Below are positions 25,501 to 37,625 of a stretch of DNA of 64,000 bases, one piece after another (the stretch's first letter is position 1; each line of letters opens with the position of its first letter). The position numbers and the translations under genes are program-made. Source of the stretch: Conchocele bisecta. Taxonomy: Eukaryota; Mollusca; Bivalvia; Lucinida; Thyasiridae. The stretch covers positions 57,547,530-57,611,529 of the forward strand of contig CM055279.1 of NCBI GenBank assembly GCA_029237695.1. Reading direction: 5' to 3'. The notes under the pieces were generated by a model. The model was not told where the DNA came from and did not search any database. It saw nothing but the letters and a program-made list of their open reading frames with translations.

Positions 25501-26529
25501 TGGCCTATATGCTGGCATTATATGATGACCTATAATGATGGCATATACTGCTGGCCTTTACCGATGGGCCTATATGCTGGCATACTGCTGGGCATATATG
25601 CCGGCCTATACTGATGGCATATTATGCTGGCCTATTACTGATGGCATATACTGCTGGCCAATACTGATGGATACATGATGAACTTATACTGATGGCATAT
25701 ACTGCTGGCCTATACTGATGGCATTATACTGTGGCATATGTGCTGGTATACTGATTGGCATATCACTGATGACCTATACTGCGGCCTATTACTGATGGCC
25801 TATACTGATCCCTATTAGTTCATGGGCCTATATGATGATTAATACTGAGGACCTATAATGATGGGCATATACTGATGACATATGCTGGCTTATCTGATGC
25901 TTTTACTGCTGGCATTTACTGCTAGGCCTATTCTGCTGGCCTATTACTGATGGCATTTACTGCTGGCTATTACTGATGAACTATATGATTGGCAATATAC
26001 TGTATACTGTGGGCCTATATTGCGGGCCTTATTGCTGGGCCTGTATTACTGGCCTATAACTGATGAATATATACTGGATGGCCTATACGGATGGCATATT
26101 TATTGATGAAACCTATACTGCTGGCCTATTCTGTGGCATTTTACTGCTTGGCCTTATTCTGCTGGGCCTTTATGTGGCATATACTGATGACCTATATGAT
26201 GGGCTATTACTGCTGGGATATACTGCGGCCTATATTGCTGGCCTTTATTCTGGCCTATGCTGCTGGCCCTACTGCTGGGCCATATAATGCTGGCCTATAC
26301 TGAATGGCCTATTTACTTGCTGGCATAATGCTGGCCTTTTATTACCTGTTGGCCATATTCCACTGGGCTATAATGATGGACCCATATACTGCTGGCCTAC
26401 TGATGGCATATACTGATGACCCTATAATGAGAACATTACTGATAATATATTCTGCTAGGCCTCTGCTGGCCTATACTGGATGGCATATATGATGACCTAC
26501 TGCAGGCCTATTACTGATGGATTAATGCT
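22566..26529 (+). repeat. 13-bp satellite, degraded-looking half
   Basis: The same 13-bp unit as the next entry, with consensus CCTATACTGATGG or CATATACTGCTGG. Most units here are broken by one-base insertions, deletions and homopolymer runs, for example a long T run near 25104. The change from noisy to clean near 26530 is abrupt, which suggests unpolished consensus rather than biological decay. Confidence 0.85.
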
Positions 26530-29500
26530 GGCCTTATGATTGGGCTATACTTTGCTGGCCTATATGATGGCCTTATACTGCTGGCCTATTCTGATGGCTT
26601 ATACTGATGGCCTATACTGCTGGCCTATACTGATGACCTATACTGTTGGCCTATACAGATGTCCTATAGTGATGGCCTATACTGATGGCCTATACTGCTG
26701 GCCTATACTGATGGCCTATACTGATGTCCTATAGTGATGGCCTATACTGATGACCTATACTGCTGGCCTATACTGATGATCTATACTGATGGCCTATACT
26801 GATGGCATATACTGATAACCTATACTGATGGAATATAATGCTGGCATATACTGCTGGCATATACTGCTGGCCTATTCTGCTGGCATATATATACTGATGA
26901 CCTATACTGATGGCATATACTGCTGGCATATACTGCTGGCCTATACTGCTGGCCTATACTGCTGGCCTATATTGCTGGCCTATACTGCTGGCCTATACTG
27001 ATGGCCTATACTGATGGCATATATTGTGGGCCTATATTGATGGCATATACTCATGGCATATACTGCTGGCCTATACTGATGGCCTATACTGATGACCTAT
27101 ACTGCTGGCCTATACTGCTGGCCTATACTGATGGCCTATACTGATGGCATATACTGATGACCTATACTGCTGGCATATACTGCTGGCCTATACTGCTGGC
27201 CTATACTGCTGGCCTATACTGCTGGCCTATACTGATGGCCTATACTGCTGGCATATACTGCTGGCCTATACTGATGGCCTATACTGATGGCATATATTGT
27301 GGGCCTATATTTATGGCATATACTCATGGCATATACTGCTGGCCTATACTGCTGGCCTATACTGATGGCCTATACTGCTGGTCTATACTGCTGGCATATA
27401 CTGATGATATATACTGATGGCCTATACTGATGGCATATAATGCTGGCCTATACTGATGGCATATACTGCTGGCCTATACTGATGATCTATACTGATGGCA
27501 TATACTGGTGACCTATACTGCTGGCATATACTGCTGGCCTATTATGCTGGCCTATACTGCTGGCATATACTGATGACCTATACTGATGGCATATACTGCT
27601 GGCATATACTGCTGACATATACTGCTGACATATACTGCTGGTCTATACTGCTGGCCTATACTGATGGCCTATACTGCTGGCATATACTGCTGGCCTATAC
27701 TGCTGGCATATGCTGCTGGCCTATACTGATGACCTATACTGATGACCTATGCTGATGGCCTATTCTGCTGGCCTATACTGCTGGCCTATACTGATGATCT
27801 ATACTGATGGCCTATACTGATGATCTATACTGATGTCCTCTACTGATGGCCTATACTGGTGGCATATACTGCTGGCCTATACTGATGGCATTTACTGCTG
27901 GCCTATAATGATGATCTATACTGCTGGCCTATACTGATGGCATTTACTACTGCTGGCATATACTGATGACCTATACTGATGGCATATACTGCTGGCATAT
28001 ACTGCTGGCCTATATTGCTGGCCTATACTGCTGGCCTATTCTGCTGGCCTATACTGCTGGCATATACTGATGACCTAATCTGATGGCATATACTGCTGGC
28101 ATATACTGATGGCCTATACTGATGGCCTATACTGATGGCCTATACTGATGGCCTATACTGCTGGCATATACTGATGACCTATACTGATGGCATATACTGC
28201 TGGCCTATACTCCTGTCCTATACTGCTGGCCTATACTGATGGCATATACTGATGGCATATACTGCTGGCCTATACTGATGGCATATACTGCTGGCCTATA
28301 CTGATGGCATATACTACTGGCCTATACTGATGGCATATACTGCTGGCCTATACTGCTGGCTTATACTGCTGGGCTGGCATATACAGCTGGCCCTGGCCTA
28401 TACTGCTGGCCCTGGCCTATACTGCTGGCCTATACTGATGGCATATACTGCTGGCCTATACTGCTGGCCTATACTGCTGGCCTATTCTGATGGCTTATAC
28501 TGATGTCCTATACTGATGACATATACTGAGCATATATACTGCTGGCCTATACTGCTGGCCTATACTGATGGCATATACTGATGACCTATACTGCAGGCCT
28601 ATACTGGTGACATATACTGCTCGTCTATACTGATGGCCTATTCTGATGGCTTATACTGATGGCCTATACTGCTGGCCTATACTGTTGACCTATACTGATG
28701 GCCTATACTGATGTCCTATACTGATGTCCTATAGTGATGGCCTATACTGATGGTCTATACTGATGGCATATTCTGGTGACCTATACTGATGGCATATACT
28801 GCTCGCATATACTGCTGGTCTATTCTGCAGGCCTATACTGATGGCATATACTGCTGGCCTTTACTGATGGCATATACTGCTGGCCTATACTGCTGGCCTA
28901 TTCTGATGGCTTATACTGATGGCCTATACTGCTGGCCTATACCGATGACCTATATTGATGGCCTATACTGATGACCTATACTACAGGCCTATACTGATGG
29001 CATATACTGCTGGCATATACTGTTGGCCTATACTGATGGCATATACTGCTGGCCTATACTGATGGCCTATACTGCTAGCCTATACTGCTGGCCTATACTG
29101 ATGGCATATACTGCTGGCCTATTCTGCTGGCATATACTGATGACCTATAATGATGGCATTGGCATATACTGCTGGCCTATATTAATGGCATATACTGCTG
29201 GCGTATATTGATGGCTTATACTGTTGCTATACTGATAGCCTATACTGATGACCTATACTGATGGCCTATACTGATGTACTATAGTGATGGCCTATACTGA
29301 TGGCCTATACTGCTGGCCTATACTGATGATCTATACGAATGGCATTATACTGAAGTGAAGACCTATACTGATGGCCTATGCTGATGGCCTATGCTGATGA
29401 CCTATACTGCTGGCCTATACTGATGGCATGTACTGCTGGCCTTTACTGATGGCATATACTGATGACCTATACTGATGGCCAATGCTGATGGCCTATGCTG

Positions 29501-30692
29501 ATGACCTATACTGCTGGCCTATACTGATGGCATATACTGCTGGCCTATACTGCTGGCCTATACTGATGGCATATACTGATGACCTATACTGATGACCTAT
29601 ACTGCTGGCCTATACTGCTGGCCTATACTGCTGGCCTATACTGATGGCCTATACTGATGGTATATACTGATGGCATATACTGCTGGCCTATACTGATGGC
29701 ATACACTGTTGGCCTATACTGATAGCCTATACTGATGGCATATACTGCTGGCCTATACTGATGGCATACACTGTTGGCCTATACTGATAGCCTATACTGA
29801 TTACCTATACTGATGACCTATACTGATGGCCTATATTGATGGCATATACTGATGGCATATACTGATGGCCTATACTGCTGGCCTATACTGATGGCCTATA
29901 CTGCTGGCATATACTGCTGGCCTATACTGATGGCATATTATGCTGGCCTATGCTGGTGGCATATACTGCTGGCCTATACTGATGGCCTATACTGATGGTA
30001 TATACTGATGGCATATACTGCTGGCCTATACTGCTGGCATATACTGATGACCTATACTGCAGGCCTATACTGATGACATATAATGTAGGCCTATGCTGAT
30101 GGCCTATACTGCTGGCCTATTCTGATGGCTTATACTGATGTCCTATACTGCTGGCCTATACTGATGGCATATACTGCTGGCCTATACTGCAGGCCCATAC
30201 TGATGAAATATACTGCTGGCCTATACTGATGGCATATACTGCTGGCCTATACTGATGGCATATACTGCTGGCCTATACTGCTGGCCTATACTGATGGAAT
30301 ATACTGCTGGCCTATACTGATGGCCTATACTGATGACATATACTGCTGGCCTATACTGATGGCATATACTGATGGAATATGCTGCTGGCCTATACTGATG
30401 GCATATACTGCTGGCCTATTCTGATGGCATATACTGCTGGCCTATACTGATGACATATACTGCTGGCGTATACTGCTGGCCTATAGTGATGGCATATACT
30501 GATGACATATACTGATGACATATACTGCTGGCCTATACTGATGGCATATACTGATGGAATATACTGCTGGCCTATACTGATGACATAATCATACTGCTGG
30601 CGTAGACTGCTGGCCTATAGTGATGACCTATACTGATGACCTATACTGCTGGCCTATACTGCTGGCCTATACTGATGGGCTATATTGCTGGT
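26530..30692 (+). repeat. 13-bp satellite, clean half
   Basis: About 320 head-to-tail units of 13 bp, alternating CTG and ATG types and cct/cat types (GGCCTATACTGCT, GGCATATACTGAT). Because 13 is not a multiple of three, three units make a 39-base cycle, and all forward frames give the same 13-residue pattern MAYTAGLYCWPIL. Open frames end wherever TGA of a CTGATGG unit comes into phase. These are not genes. No flanking sequence suggests the unit's source. Confidence 0.95.
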
Positions 30693-30756
30693 CCCAGGCT
30701 GCCTTGGCGTCCACAATGTAGGTCCTAATTAGAGTGCAGGCTTGGTGTAGACTGAT

Positions 30757-30868
30757 CACACCATATCCCCCACAAAGAGTTATCGGGGTATACTGGAGTC
30801 AGATTGTCCACCTGTGCATGTGTGTACCCGTATGTCCTCCACCCGTCCGTTCATCAGTCCATTACAAA
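30757..30868 (+). repeat. Solo head of family F
   Basis: ATATCCCCCACAAAGAG then TATCGGGGTATACTGGAGTC and GTCC-rich DNA match the family F head at 5366-5430. There is no core or tail. Confidence 0.6.
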
Positions 30869-30916
30869 ATATCCCCTAAGTAACTGGTATGGACTCTTTT
30901 AGAACTATTCCATTAA

Positions 30917-31313
30917 AGGTACATGCCCACTCAATAGGCACAAACTGTTCTTTATATCAGAGACATCATCTCAGACATTTTCTGGCAAAATAAACATTCA
31001 TTCACCATTAACCCATGTATTGATTTACATGATTATACATTTTATATCACGTAAATTTCCACACTGATATCAGGGGCGATAACCGTGTTTCCTTAAAATG
31101 TTAACGGACATTACTATTTATTCTCTGTATTTATTTTTGATGTGCAATGATCATACTTTATAATCTGTCGAAAATATATTTTTTTTCTGGTGACGCATTT
31201 AATTAGTATAGCGGGCACTCACAATTTTTAAAACTGGTGGAATAGTGACACAATTATACACTTATTTAATTCCTGTGAAGAACATTTTGTGCCTACTGAG
31301 TGGGCATGTACCT
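30917..31313 (+). mobile_element. TTAA-flanked MITE, family T, copy 1
   Basis: Terminal inverted repeats of 28 bp (starting AGGTACATGCCCACTCA) match with one mismatch. TTAA lies on both sides (30913-30916, 31314-31317). The uninterrupted text at 21946-21960 (CCATTAATCGG) shows a single TTAA, so the target duplication is demonstrated. No coding content. Copy 2 is at 60512-61452. Confidence 0.85.
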
Positions 31314-31324
31314 TTAATCAGAAA

Positions 31325-31383
31325 CCCGGCCTTAAATGTCACCTTATTTGTTGATAGGCCGTTAAACCCCAACAAACAAACAA
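31325..31383 (+). mobile_element. 5'-truncated SINE tail with target duplication
   Basis: 59 bp ending GTTGATAGGCCGTTAAACC then an AACA repeat tail is flanked by exact 15-bp copies of ACCTTTAATCAGAAA (31310-31324 and 31384-31398). The same tail motif ends the repeats at 37626-37848 and 37990-38215. The duplication includes the last bases of the T-family MITE, so this insertion is younger. Confidence 0.8.
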
Positions 31384-31477
31384 ACCTTTAATCAGAAAAA
31401 AGGGGTGTTGGGTACACAACTTAACCCTTACAATGCTGAATAAAAATCGTCTGCTGTTCATTTGTTATTTTCCATTT

Positions 31478-32275
31478 TTAGCCAGGTTTTTGAGAGAGAA
31501 AAATCACGGCTATTGGATTGGTGAAAGTCGGGCGGGCGGGCTTCCACAATGTTAAGTGTTCGTGTTTTGTCCATTTCTCTGTTACTGTACCACCTAGAAT
31601 CACCATCCTTGCACAACTGCATAACCAATGGGTGCCCATCACATACCACTACCAACATGTGACCTTTTTATTACCTTGACCTATTTTTTTCGCGTAATCG
31701 ACTTAGCCATTTTCAATTTTCAGTTTTCGTGTTTAGGTCCATTTCTTTGTTACTGTACCACCTAAGACCACCATACTTGCACAACTTCATAACCAACGGG
31801 TGCCCATCACATATCACTAACCAACATGTGACATTTTTTGACATTGGCCTATTTTTTCACGTAATGGACTTAGCAATATTCAACATTAAGTTTTTGCTTT
31901 TAGATCCGTTCTCACTTTCTGTACCACCACCACACTTGCACAGCTTCATTACCAACGGGTGCCGACCACATACCATTATCTCATCTTTTTTTTACCTTTA
32001 CCTATTTTTTCCGCGTAATCGACGTAGCAATTTTCAATGTTAAATTGGACAACACTCCTCACGCAGCACAGATGTTCACTCATATCTTGAACTAATACAT
32101 GTATGCAATTGCATGTAGGTTTTCTCATACACTGGCTTCTTTTGCCATCTTAAGTCACTGACAGTTGTCACTTTCAATCATGGTCATAATAACATTAATA
32201 ACCAATTATCTGTTATCCAATTGTCTATGCCTTGAAGAAAACCCGACCTTCGTGGCTTTGCCTCGTCTCTTGTTC
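31478..32275 (+). mobile_element. Tandem-core-type element, family I
   Basis: Three monomers of about 170 bp (31540-32045) share TGTACCACC, ACTTGCACAACTTCATAACC and GGGTGCCCATCACATA. The end carries CTTCGTGGCTTTGCCTCG and TCTTGTT, also found at 63555-63580. The beginning (TTTTTAGCCAGG) is less certain. Confidence 0.55.
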
Positions 32276-32649
32276 TTATCAAAACCATGTTTTGACTACA
32301 CTTTAGAATAATTTCCAATTGAAATTATTTTAAAATGTTGCCAAACCATGTTTTTATTGAGAAAGAAGCAAAACATACATCAACAGCATTATACGATAAT
32401 TTATGTTTCCCGCATTCTAAGGGTTAATGAATTCACAAAACATGGGGTAAATGTTTCATAATTTCTGGTTCTTTCCATGGAACTTCTTTATATTGTGCAC
32501 TTGTTGGTCCTCTCTCATACTGTGACAAACATGGAAGCCTCCACCCCTGATACTGCCAAGGCCAAGGTCACAAACTTAGTATGTAGGTGAAGCATATTAG
32601 ACATACAATTTACAAAGATCAAACAAAAAATGCCAAAGCTGATTTTTAT

Positions 32650-33196
32650 GTACCCTACCAATTTATTGGGGGAGGGGGTGCATATGTTTTACCCCTGTCT
32701 GTGCGTCCGTGTCCATTTGGGCGTCCGTCCGTGCATCCAAAAGGTAAATGCGTTTAAATTTTCAATAAGTTCTTAAATCCTTCACCAATTTTAATAATAT
32801 TTGCCCACAATGTCTACGGATGGTGCTTTGTTTCACAAAGACCCACGCCAAAACACCTAAGGTCAAGGTCACTTGGGACGTATGTTCATCTTGTTTGTAA
32901 AGCAAATGCGTTTAAGATTTTAATGTTTTCTCAATAACTCCTTCACCAATTTCAATGATATTTACCCACAATGTCTGTCTAGGGATGCTGCTTTGTTTTG
33001 CACATGACCCATGCCCAGACAGCCAAGGTCAAGGTCACTGGTGACTTATGTTTAAGTTTTTAATCTTTTCTCTTTAACTCCTTTACCAGTTCCAATAATA
33101 TTTGCCCACAAGGGGTTAGCTTCGTAATAATGATGCCCTTTTACTATCAAGGGTGCAGGTGGGGGGTATCCATGTTCTATGAACACATTTTCTAGT
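32650..33196 (+). mobile_element. Tandem-core element, family J
   Basis: The head GTACCCTACC...GGGGGAGGGGGTGCATA is followed by GTCCGT-rich DNA and about three monomers of about 160 bp (CCTTCACCAATTT, TTTGCCCACAATGTCT, AAGGTCAAGGTCACT). The tail is GGTGGGGGGTATCC, hairpin GTTCTATGAAC and ACATTTTCTAGT. The same hairpin ends the B2 element at 18842. Confidence 0.7.
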
Positions 33197-34200
33197 TTCA
33201 GTATATGTCCAGAATATCATTAGCAGGTACATGTAACTAACTCATTTACCAACCACAAAAATTGGTTCTGTTTTACATATTAGTATCGAGGGGTGTCACA
33301 GGTTGGCCAAGTGAATCTGTGCTGTATTCACAGAATCGATCCCTGTTACTTATTGACAGATGCACCGAGATGCCATTGTGATCACCATACATTGGTAGGA
33401 CTAAATTGTGATCACTATATGTTTGTCCTTGATTGGTGTGACAAATAACGCTTTCAACTTGTTAATACATGTATATATAGTGCAATTTAATGACTCATGT
33501 GATAGTACATGTATGTACAATGTACTATATACATGTACACGCAATATAGTTCAATGGTTTCCCTACAGTAAACATTGTATATTGTGGGTGACACTAAAGT
33601 TGGATTGCTCAAAGAATTCACCACTAAGTACAGAAAAAGGTACAACGTTACTGAGTTGATAACTTGGTATCACAATCATGAAAAAAACTAGTTTTAACCA
33701 CTGTGCCATCACAATATACTATTACAGAACCTATATCCTCTACTGTATTGTTTCTACCACTACGTGTTGGTAACTAAACGTATATAACTGCAATGTTTAA
33801 ATGTGTGTTATTGTCATGTAGTTGTACATAAACCGTGTAGCTATCCCCTCCATATACATATTATTGTATAGTATGTTCCACCACAATATGGTAATTCACC
33901 GCTCATCTACTTCAGTACATTGTATATCGGACCACTTCCTGCTTGATTCCAGTAGTATATATATATTTCCGCTTGGTTCCAGTAGTATATATATATTTCC
34001 GCTAGCTCCCAGACTAAACACATAAACCACGTTTACATACGTATTTCACTTCATCACCACAGATACATTTATGATTCCACTTCCTAAATCACATTGGCCG
34101 CGATACACATTCACATTGTGCCGTCAATGCCGACCCGTATATACTACTCAGGATTGGTGGTCCTTAACATCAAGTTTCCATGTTTCCGGCAAGGGTGTCA
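33197..34200. other. Intron, no gene recognised
   Basis: Unique-looking DNA with many ACATGTA motifs. A 30-bp unit (TTCCAGTAGTATATATATAT) is repeated twice at 33945-34004. Confidence 0.5.
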
Positions 34201-35141
34201 GAGGTTCCGTCAACTGGAGGTTTCGTCAACTGAGAGGTTTCGTCAACTATGCGTCCGGTCCGTCAATTAGGCAATTTAGAGTAAAACTCGATAATGACCG
34301 GCACGTGCCATACAATTGATAAGATAATTGATGGTCATTAAAGTGGATATTAATGACAGATATGTGTTGATATTTGTTGTATATGGACATTTAATGGCAT
34401 ATATTTCAATAACATTTTAAAGTATCTTGGTGTATATTTTGTGTATTTGTATATTTGTATAATCACCCGCTTCTGCAGCATTTGCAAGCCATCAACAGAT
34501 ACACAATATGTTGAATAGAAGACATACGTTAGCGGCATGTTGTGGTAACCTTTGCGACCAACGGGTGAACGTGGAGTTGAAAAATAAAAACTATATTTTA
34601 TTTATGGAAAATCATACTATTTACGATCATGAAATACAGTTACACTATAATATTAATAAAATATAATGAAAACATACCAGTATCACATTTCCTATGTTGC
34701 CACCGACTGCAGCCGTCGCAGCATATAGCATGCATACGGGCAGTAACCACACCAGAACACAAGACGCAGTACGACTTATCATCCATGATGAATTGTAGTG
34801 AGGAAGTTACAAATTGCCCACCCATTTTTATGTTTCAGCGCTTGTGCAGTTGACATGGATCAGGCAAAAAGCTTGAGTGAATCATAAATAATCATCACGA
34901 ATTAACTAATTGAATCATGATGAATCATCACGAATTAACTGATCGGTCATTTGACGGTAATAATTACTAAACGATCAAAGATCAACTACTTGGTGAAAAT
35001 GCGAAATTCAATTAGCAGAGGTGTGATCAATACCATTCAACTATAATCGCCTAATTGACGAACCGGTAACCAGTTGACGGAACCACTCGACTTTTCACTC
35101 TATTTTGCCTAATTGACGAAACCTCCATTTGACGGAACCTC
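34201..35141 (-). mobile_element. DNA transposon remnant with complex inverted ends
   Basis: The left end GAGGTTCCGTCAACTGGAGG, then GTTTCGTCAA and CGTCAATTAGGC, is mirrored on the right by GCCTAATTGACGAAACC, ATTTGACGGAACCTC. The ends hold several GACGAAACC/GACGGAACC submotifs and are imperfect over about 90 bp. Inside is the zinc-finger segment at 34678-34825. MULE-type elements often carry such fingers, but no transposase core is present, so the superfamily is unproven. Confidence 0.6.
34678..34825 (-). CDS. PHD-like zinc-finger exon, transposon-derived
   Basis: The frame encodes a Cys-rich knuckle: CVLC, then CCDGC, WQHRKC. The spacing C-x2-C...C-x2-C...H-x2-C looks like a compact PHD-type finger. 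The segment ends at a plausible donor (ACTG|GTATGT on the minus strand). I recall similar fingers in molluscan MULE/FLYWCH-type transposon proteins; that is a family-level memory, not a search. It lies wholly within the inverted-ended element 34201-35141, so a fragment of a mobile-element gene is more likely than a host exon. No partner exon was found nearby. Confidence 0.45.
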
Positions 35142-36229
35142 CTGAATTCTCCCGGCAATACACTAGCTGACAACGATAATTGTCCTGTTGCTAGAGCTGC
35201 AGCCGTCTGATGAACGTCCAACCACACTTTGAGGGGCTACAAGTTAAATAACACTTGTGACTGATATTAGTTACATACCATTTGAGTTTGGCATATGACT
35301 CCATGTTTGCATATTGTAGTCATTACTAGCATAATTGTCGCAAACAGTCTAAATCCATTATACAGAAGGCATTGCAATATGCAACTCATGTTGTCGTAAA
35401 TTAAAACATATTGCACAGTTACATAATATGATTAAATAAATAAGCATCACTATTATTACGTTATATCAAATATTACAATTAATAAAGTGTCAATATATTG
35501 AACTGGGTTACATGTCTTCTAAGAAACCGATACTTTAAGATTAGTAATTTATCACGTATGTCCATGCTGGCTCACAGTATACTACTAGATCAGGATCTAC
35601 TTGGTTGCATAATCAGGCCATGCCGATAAAGCTCAATCTAAAATCAAGATGTAGGTTTTCCACAAATAAATAAATTCCTACCATGCTAGCCCAGTTCCAG
35701 TCCAAGTTGCTCCGTCAAAATCCAATCACATAATGCCTGTCCCATGTACATGTATTACCTTGACATAACTCACACATTCACACCTTGCATTCAATCAGTG
35801 TAACAATGACATTTGACCACCAGTCAGCTTGGTTAGTGAATGGTCATTGTCCACTCTCAACAATAGCCTTACTGACACAATACAGTCAAGTCTCAGTATG
35901 TTCCAGTACAGTAAGACATCGACTAACATTTGTCCATCAAATACACTGAAACTTTGACCTGTGACAAGGGGCAAGGACCATATTGTGTCACGTGTAATAT
36001 GTGCCATACAAATAGCAAATATCGTGTATTGTAATTATGTATGTGAATATTTTATTTACATGCACAATTGGAATGTTACAGACTGGAATTCACTATCCTA
36101 TGTGTCACTTTCTAAGCTAACACACATCTTATTCTTTTTCTCACCTCAAACATGCCTATATATATTACATCTCAATCTATCCATCTTCTTGATTTGGCTC
36201 CTCATTGGGGGCTACCTGAGCAAGAGGTG
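35142..36229. other. Intron, nothing recognised
   Basis: AT-rich; no repeat family or exon identified. Confidence 0.5.
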
Positions 36230-36537
36230 AGACGTATGCAATAGCTATCCTTTGCACGACGATGGCAGATTGCTTCAATATTTGGACACTTGATACATAT
36301 GAGCATTGAGAACACACTCATGCCACCATTAACATGACCTTGACCATTTTGACCTTCACATGGTTGTGGAAACACTTTTTATGTCAAAAAGTTTTTTCAA
36401 CCTTGACCTTTTTCATATTTTAAACATGCACTTCTCTGACAGTTTTTGTGATGCTTACTTTAGCATATGCCCATGATCATGTTATGGTCAAATGATTGGC
36501 AGGCGCGACACCGCTTCCATGGCAGAATTCTTGTTAA
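36230..36537 (+). repeat. G-like element, single monomer with tail
   Basis: ATTGCTTCAATATTTGGACA, CATTAACATGACCTTGACC and CACATGGTTGTGGAAACACT recur many times in 59640-61740. The tail AGGCGCGACACC then TTCCATGGCAGAATTCTTGTT resembles the family G tail at 9692-9726. Confidence 0.65.
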
Positions 36538-36659
36538 TTATCTAGGAACTACAGTTATTGTTATTAGTAAAGCATCACTAAATTAATATTTGAAATAATA
36601 TGGTGTCCAAGATGGCCACCAAAACCTGTTACAATATTTTGTCCAATGTACATAACAGA

Positions 36660-36780
36660 GATGGCTGCAGCGCACATGTTGAGTCCGCCAAGGCTTTTGA
36701 TAGTCCAAGGGCTTATTGATGGTCACAATGTGTAGTGATCATATCAGGGTGTATGCAAGTGGTTAGATATGTATGGTACT
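36660..36780 (+). repeat. Dispersed repeat L, copy 2
   Basis: ATGGCTGCAGCGCACATGTTG and the downstream GGGTGTAT region parallel 12285-12425. Function unknown. Confidence 0.5.
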
Positions 36781-37076
36781 TAAAATGTTTACTTCAAATT
36801 TCATAAAAGAAAGTGAACTAATTAATAATTATTTCTGAAGAGAGATGTGTCGTTTTGCCTGACAGCCAGTAGTTGTATTCATGCATGCCTCCTTTCATTG
36901 TATTAGTTTTTTTTAATGATAATTCAGATTTTATATTAGAATCTATATGTATTTGAAAAATTATCACACTTATGTTATTAATAAAAAAATAAGTAGGATG
37001 ATCTTCTCAGATGGTTACTAGGGATACATTGTTTACAACGGTGCACGCTATGTATTGTATATAATGCAAACAAATT

Positions 37077-37456
37077 CATGCAAGACAATGAAGAGAGCAG
37101 ACCGTGGCCGTGAGGTAGCACCGTCGGACTGCCACGCTGGCGACCCGGGTTCGATTCAGGGTTCAGTTCCCGGGCGTCAGTATTTCTGAGATACTTTGTA
37201 TTTCCTGCTCTACTAGTCCTTTCGGATGGGGACTTTAAAAGGCGGTCCCGTGTATCAGATTTGAAGGAGAGTCTGGGCACATTAAAGAACCAGAGGGGAC
37301 TATTCTAATAAGAGCTAGGCCCCCTGGGGCCGGTTTCCTCTGTATCGACCTCCTTCCTTTCTCCCCTTCTTGGGAGACGACAAGCAAGGTCATCGAGCCA
37401 GTGCCGTCGTTAAATCCAAGCATTTACATTTACATTTACATGCATGACAATGAAGA
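37077..37456 (+). mobile_element. tRNA-derived SINE with 18-bp target duplications
   Basis: The body is 37095-37438. It starts with a tRNA-like head: a box-A-like GTGAGGTAGCACCG and a box-B-like GGTTCGATTC. A conserved-looking centre follows (GGATGGGGACTTTAAAAGG, GTCCCGTGTATCAG, CACATTAAAGAACC), then a TTTACA repeat tail. It is flanked by 18-bp direct repeats (37077-37094 and 37439-37456, one mismatch), the mark of target-primed reverse transcription. The low divergence of the flanks implies a fairly recent insertion. The centre resembles domains shared by molluscan SINEs, but the exact family is not assigned. Confidence 0.8.
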
Positions 37457-37625
37457 TATTATATTAGTGCAAACCGTTTAGGATAAAACCAAACTGAACT
37501 TTCATATATATATATATAAGTGTGTAACATGCTGTCAAGGTTTCATTGCCTTAATATTTGATGTTTACAAACTGAAGTTTAAAGAGTAACCTGTCCATAT
37601 GAAAACAGTTTTATACTATCTGACA

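Larger units (their letters stand above)
30873..31412 (+). mobile_element. Second piggyBac-like MITE copy, broken by two insertions
   Basis: 30873-30916 (CCCCTAAGTAACTGGTATGG through ATTCCATTAA) matches 21909-21956, and 31399-31412 (AAAGGGGTGTT region) continues the match. Between them are the TTAA element at 30917-31313 and the SINE fragment at 31325-31383. Confidence 0.7.

Noticed and set aside
26063..29211. Many forward frames of 60-86 codons with MAYTAGLYCWPIL repeats
   Set aside because: They are the 13-bp satellite read through; frames end whenever a CTGATGG unit falls in phase. No splice or start context.
22566..30692. CRISPR-like or spacer-repeat array
   Set aside because: Units are contiguous 13-mers without spacers, in eukaryotic intron DNA.
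36030..36230. Membrane-protein-like frame of 89 codons
   Set aside because: Hydrophobic only because of T-rich sequence; no splice context and no family resemblance.
37100..37165. Functional tRNA gene
   Set aside because: Box-A and box-B-like motifs are present, but no acceptor stem pairs, and the unit continues into a SINE body with target duplications.
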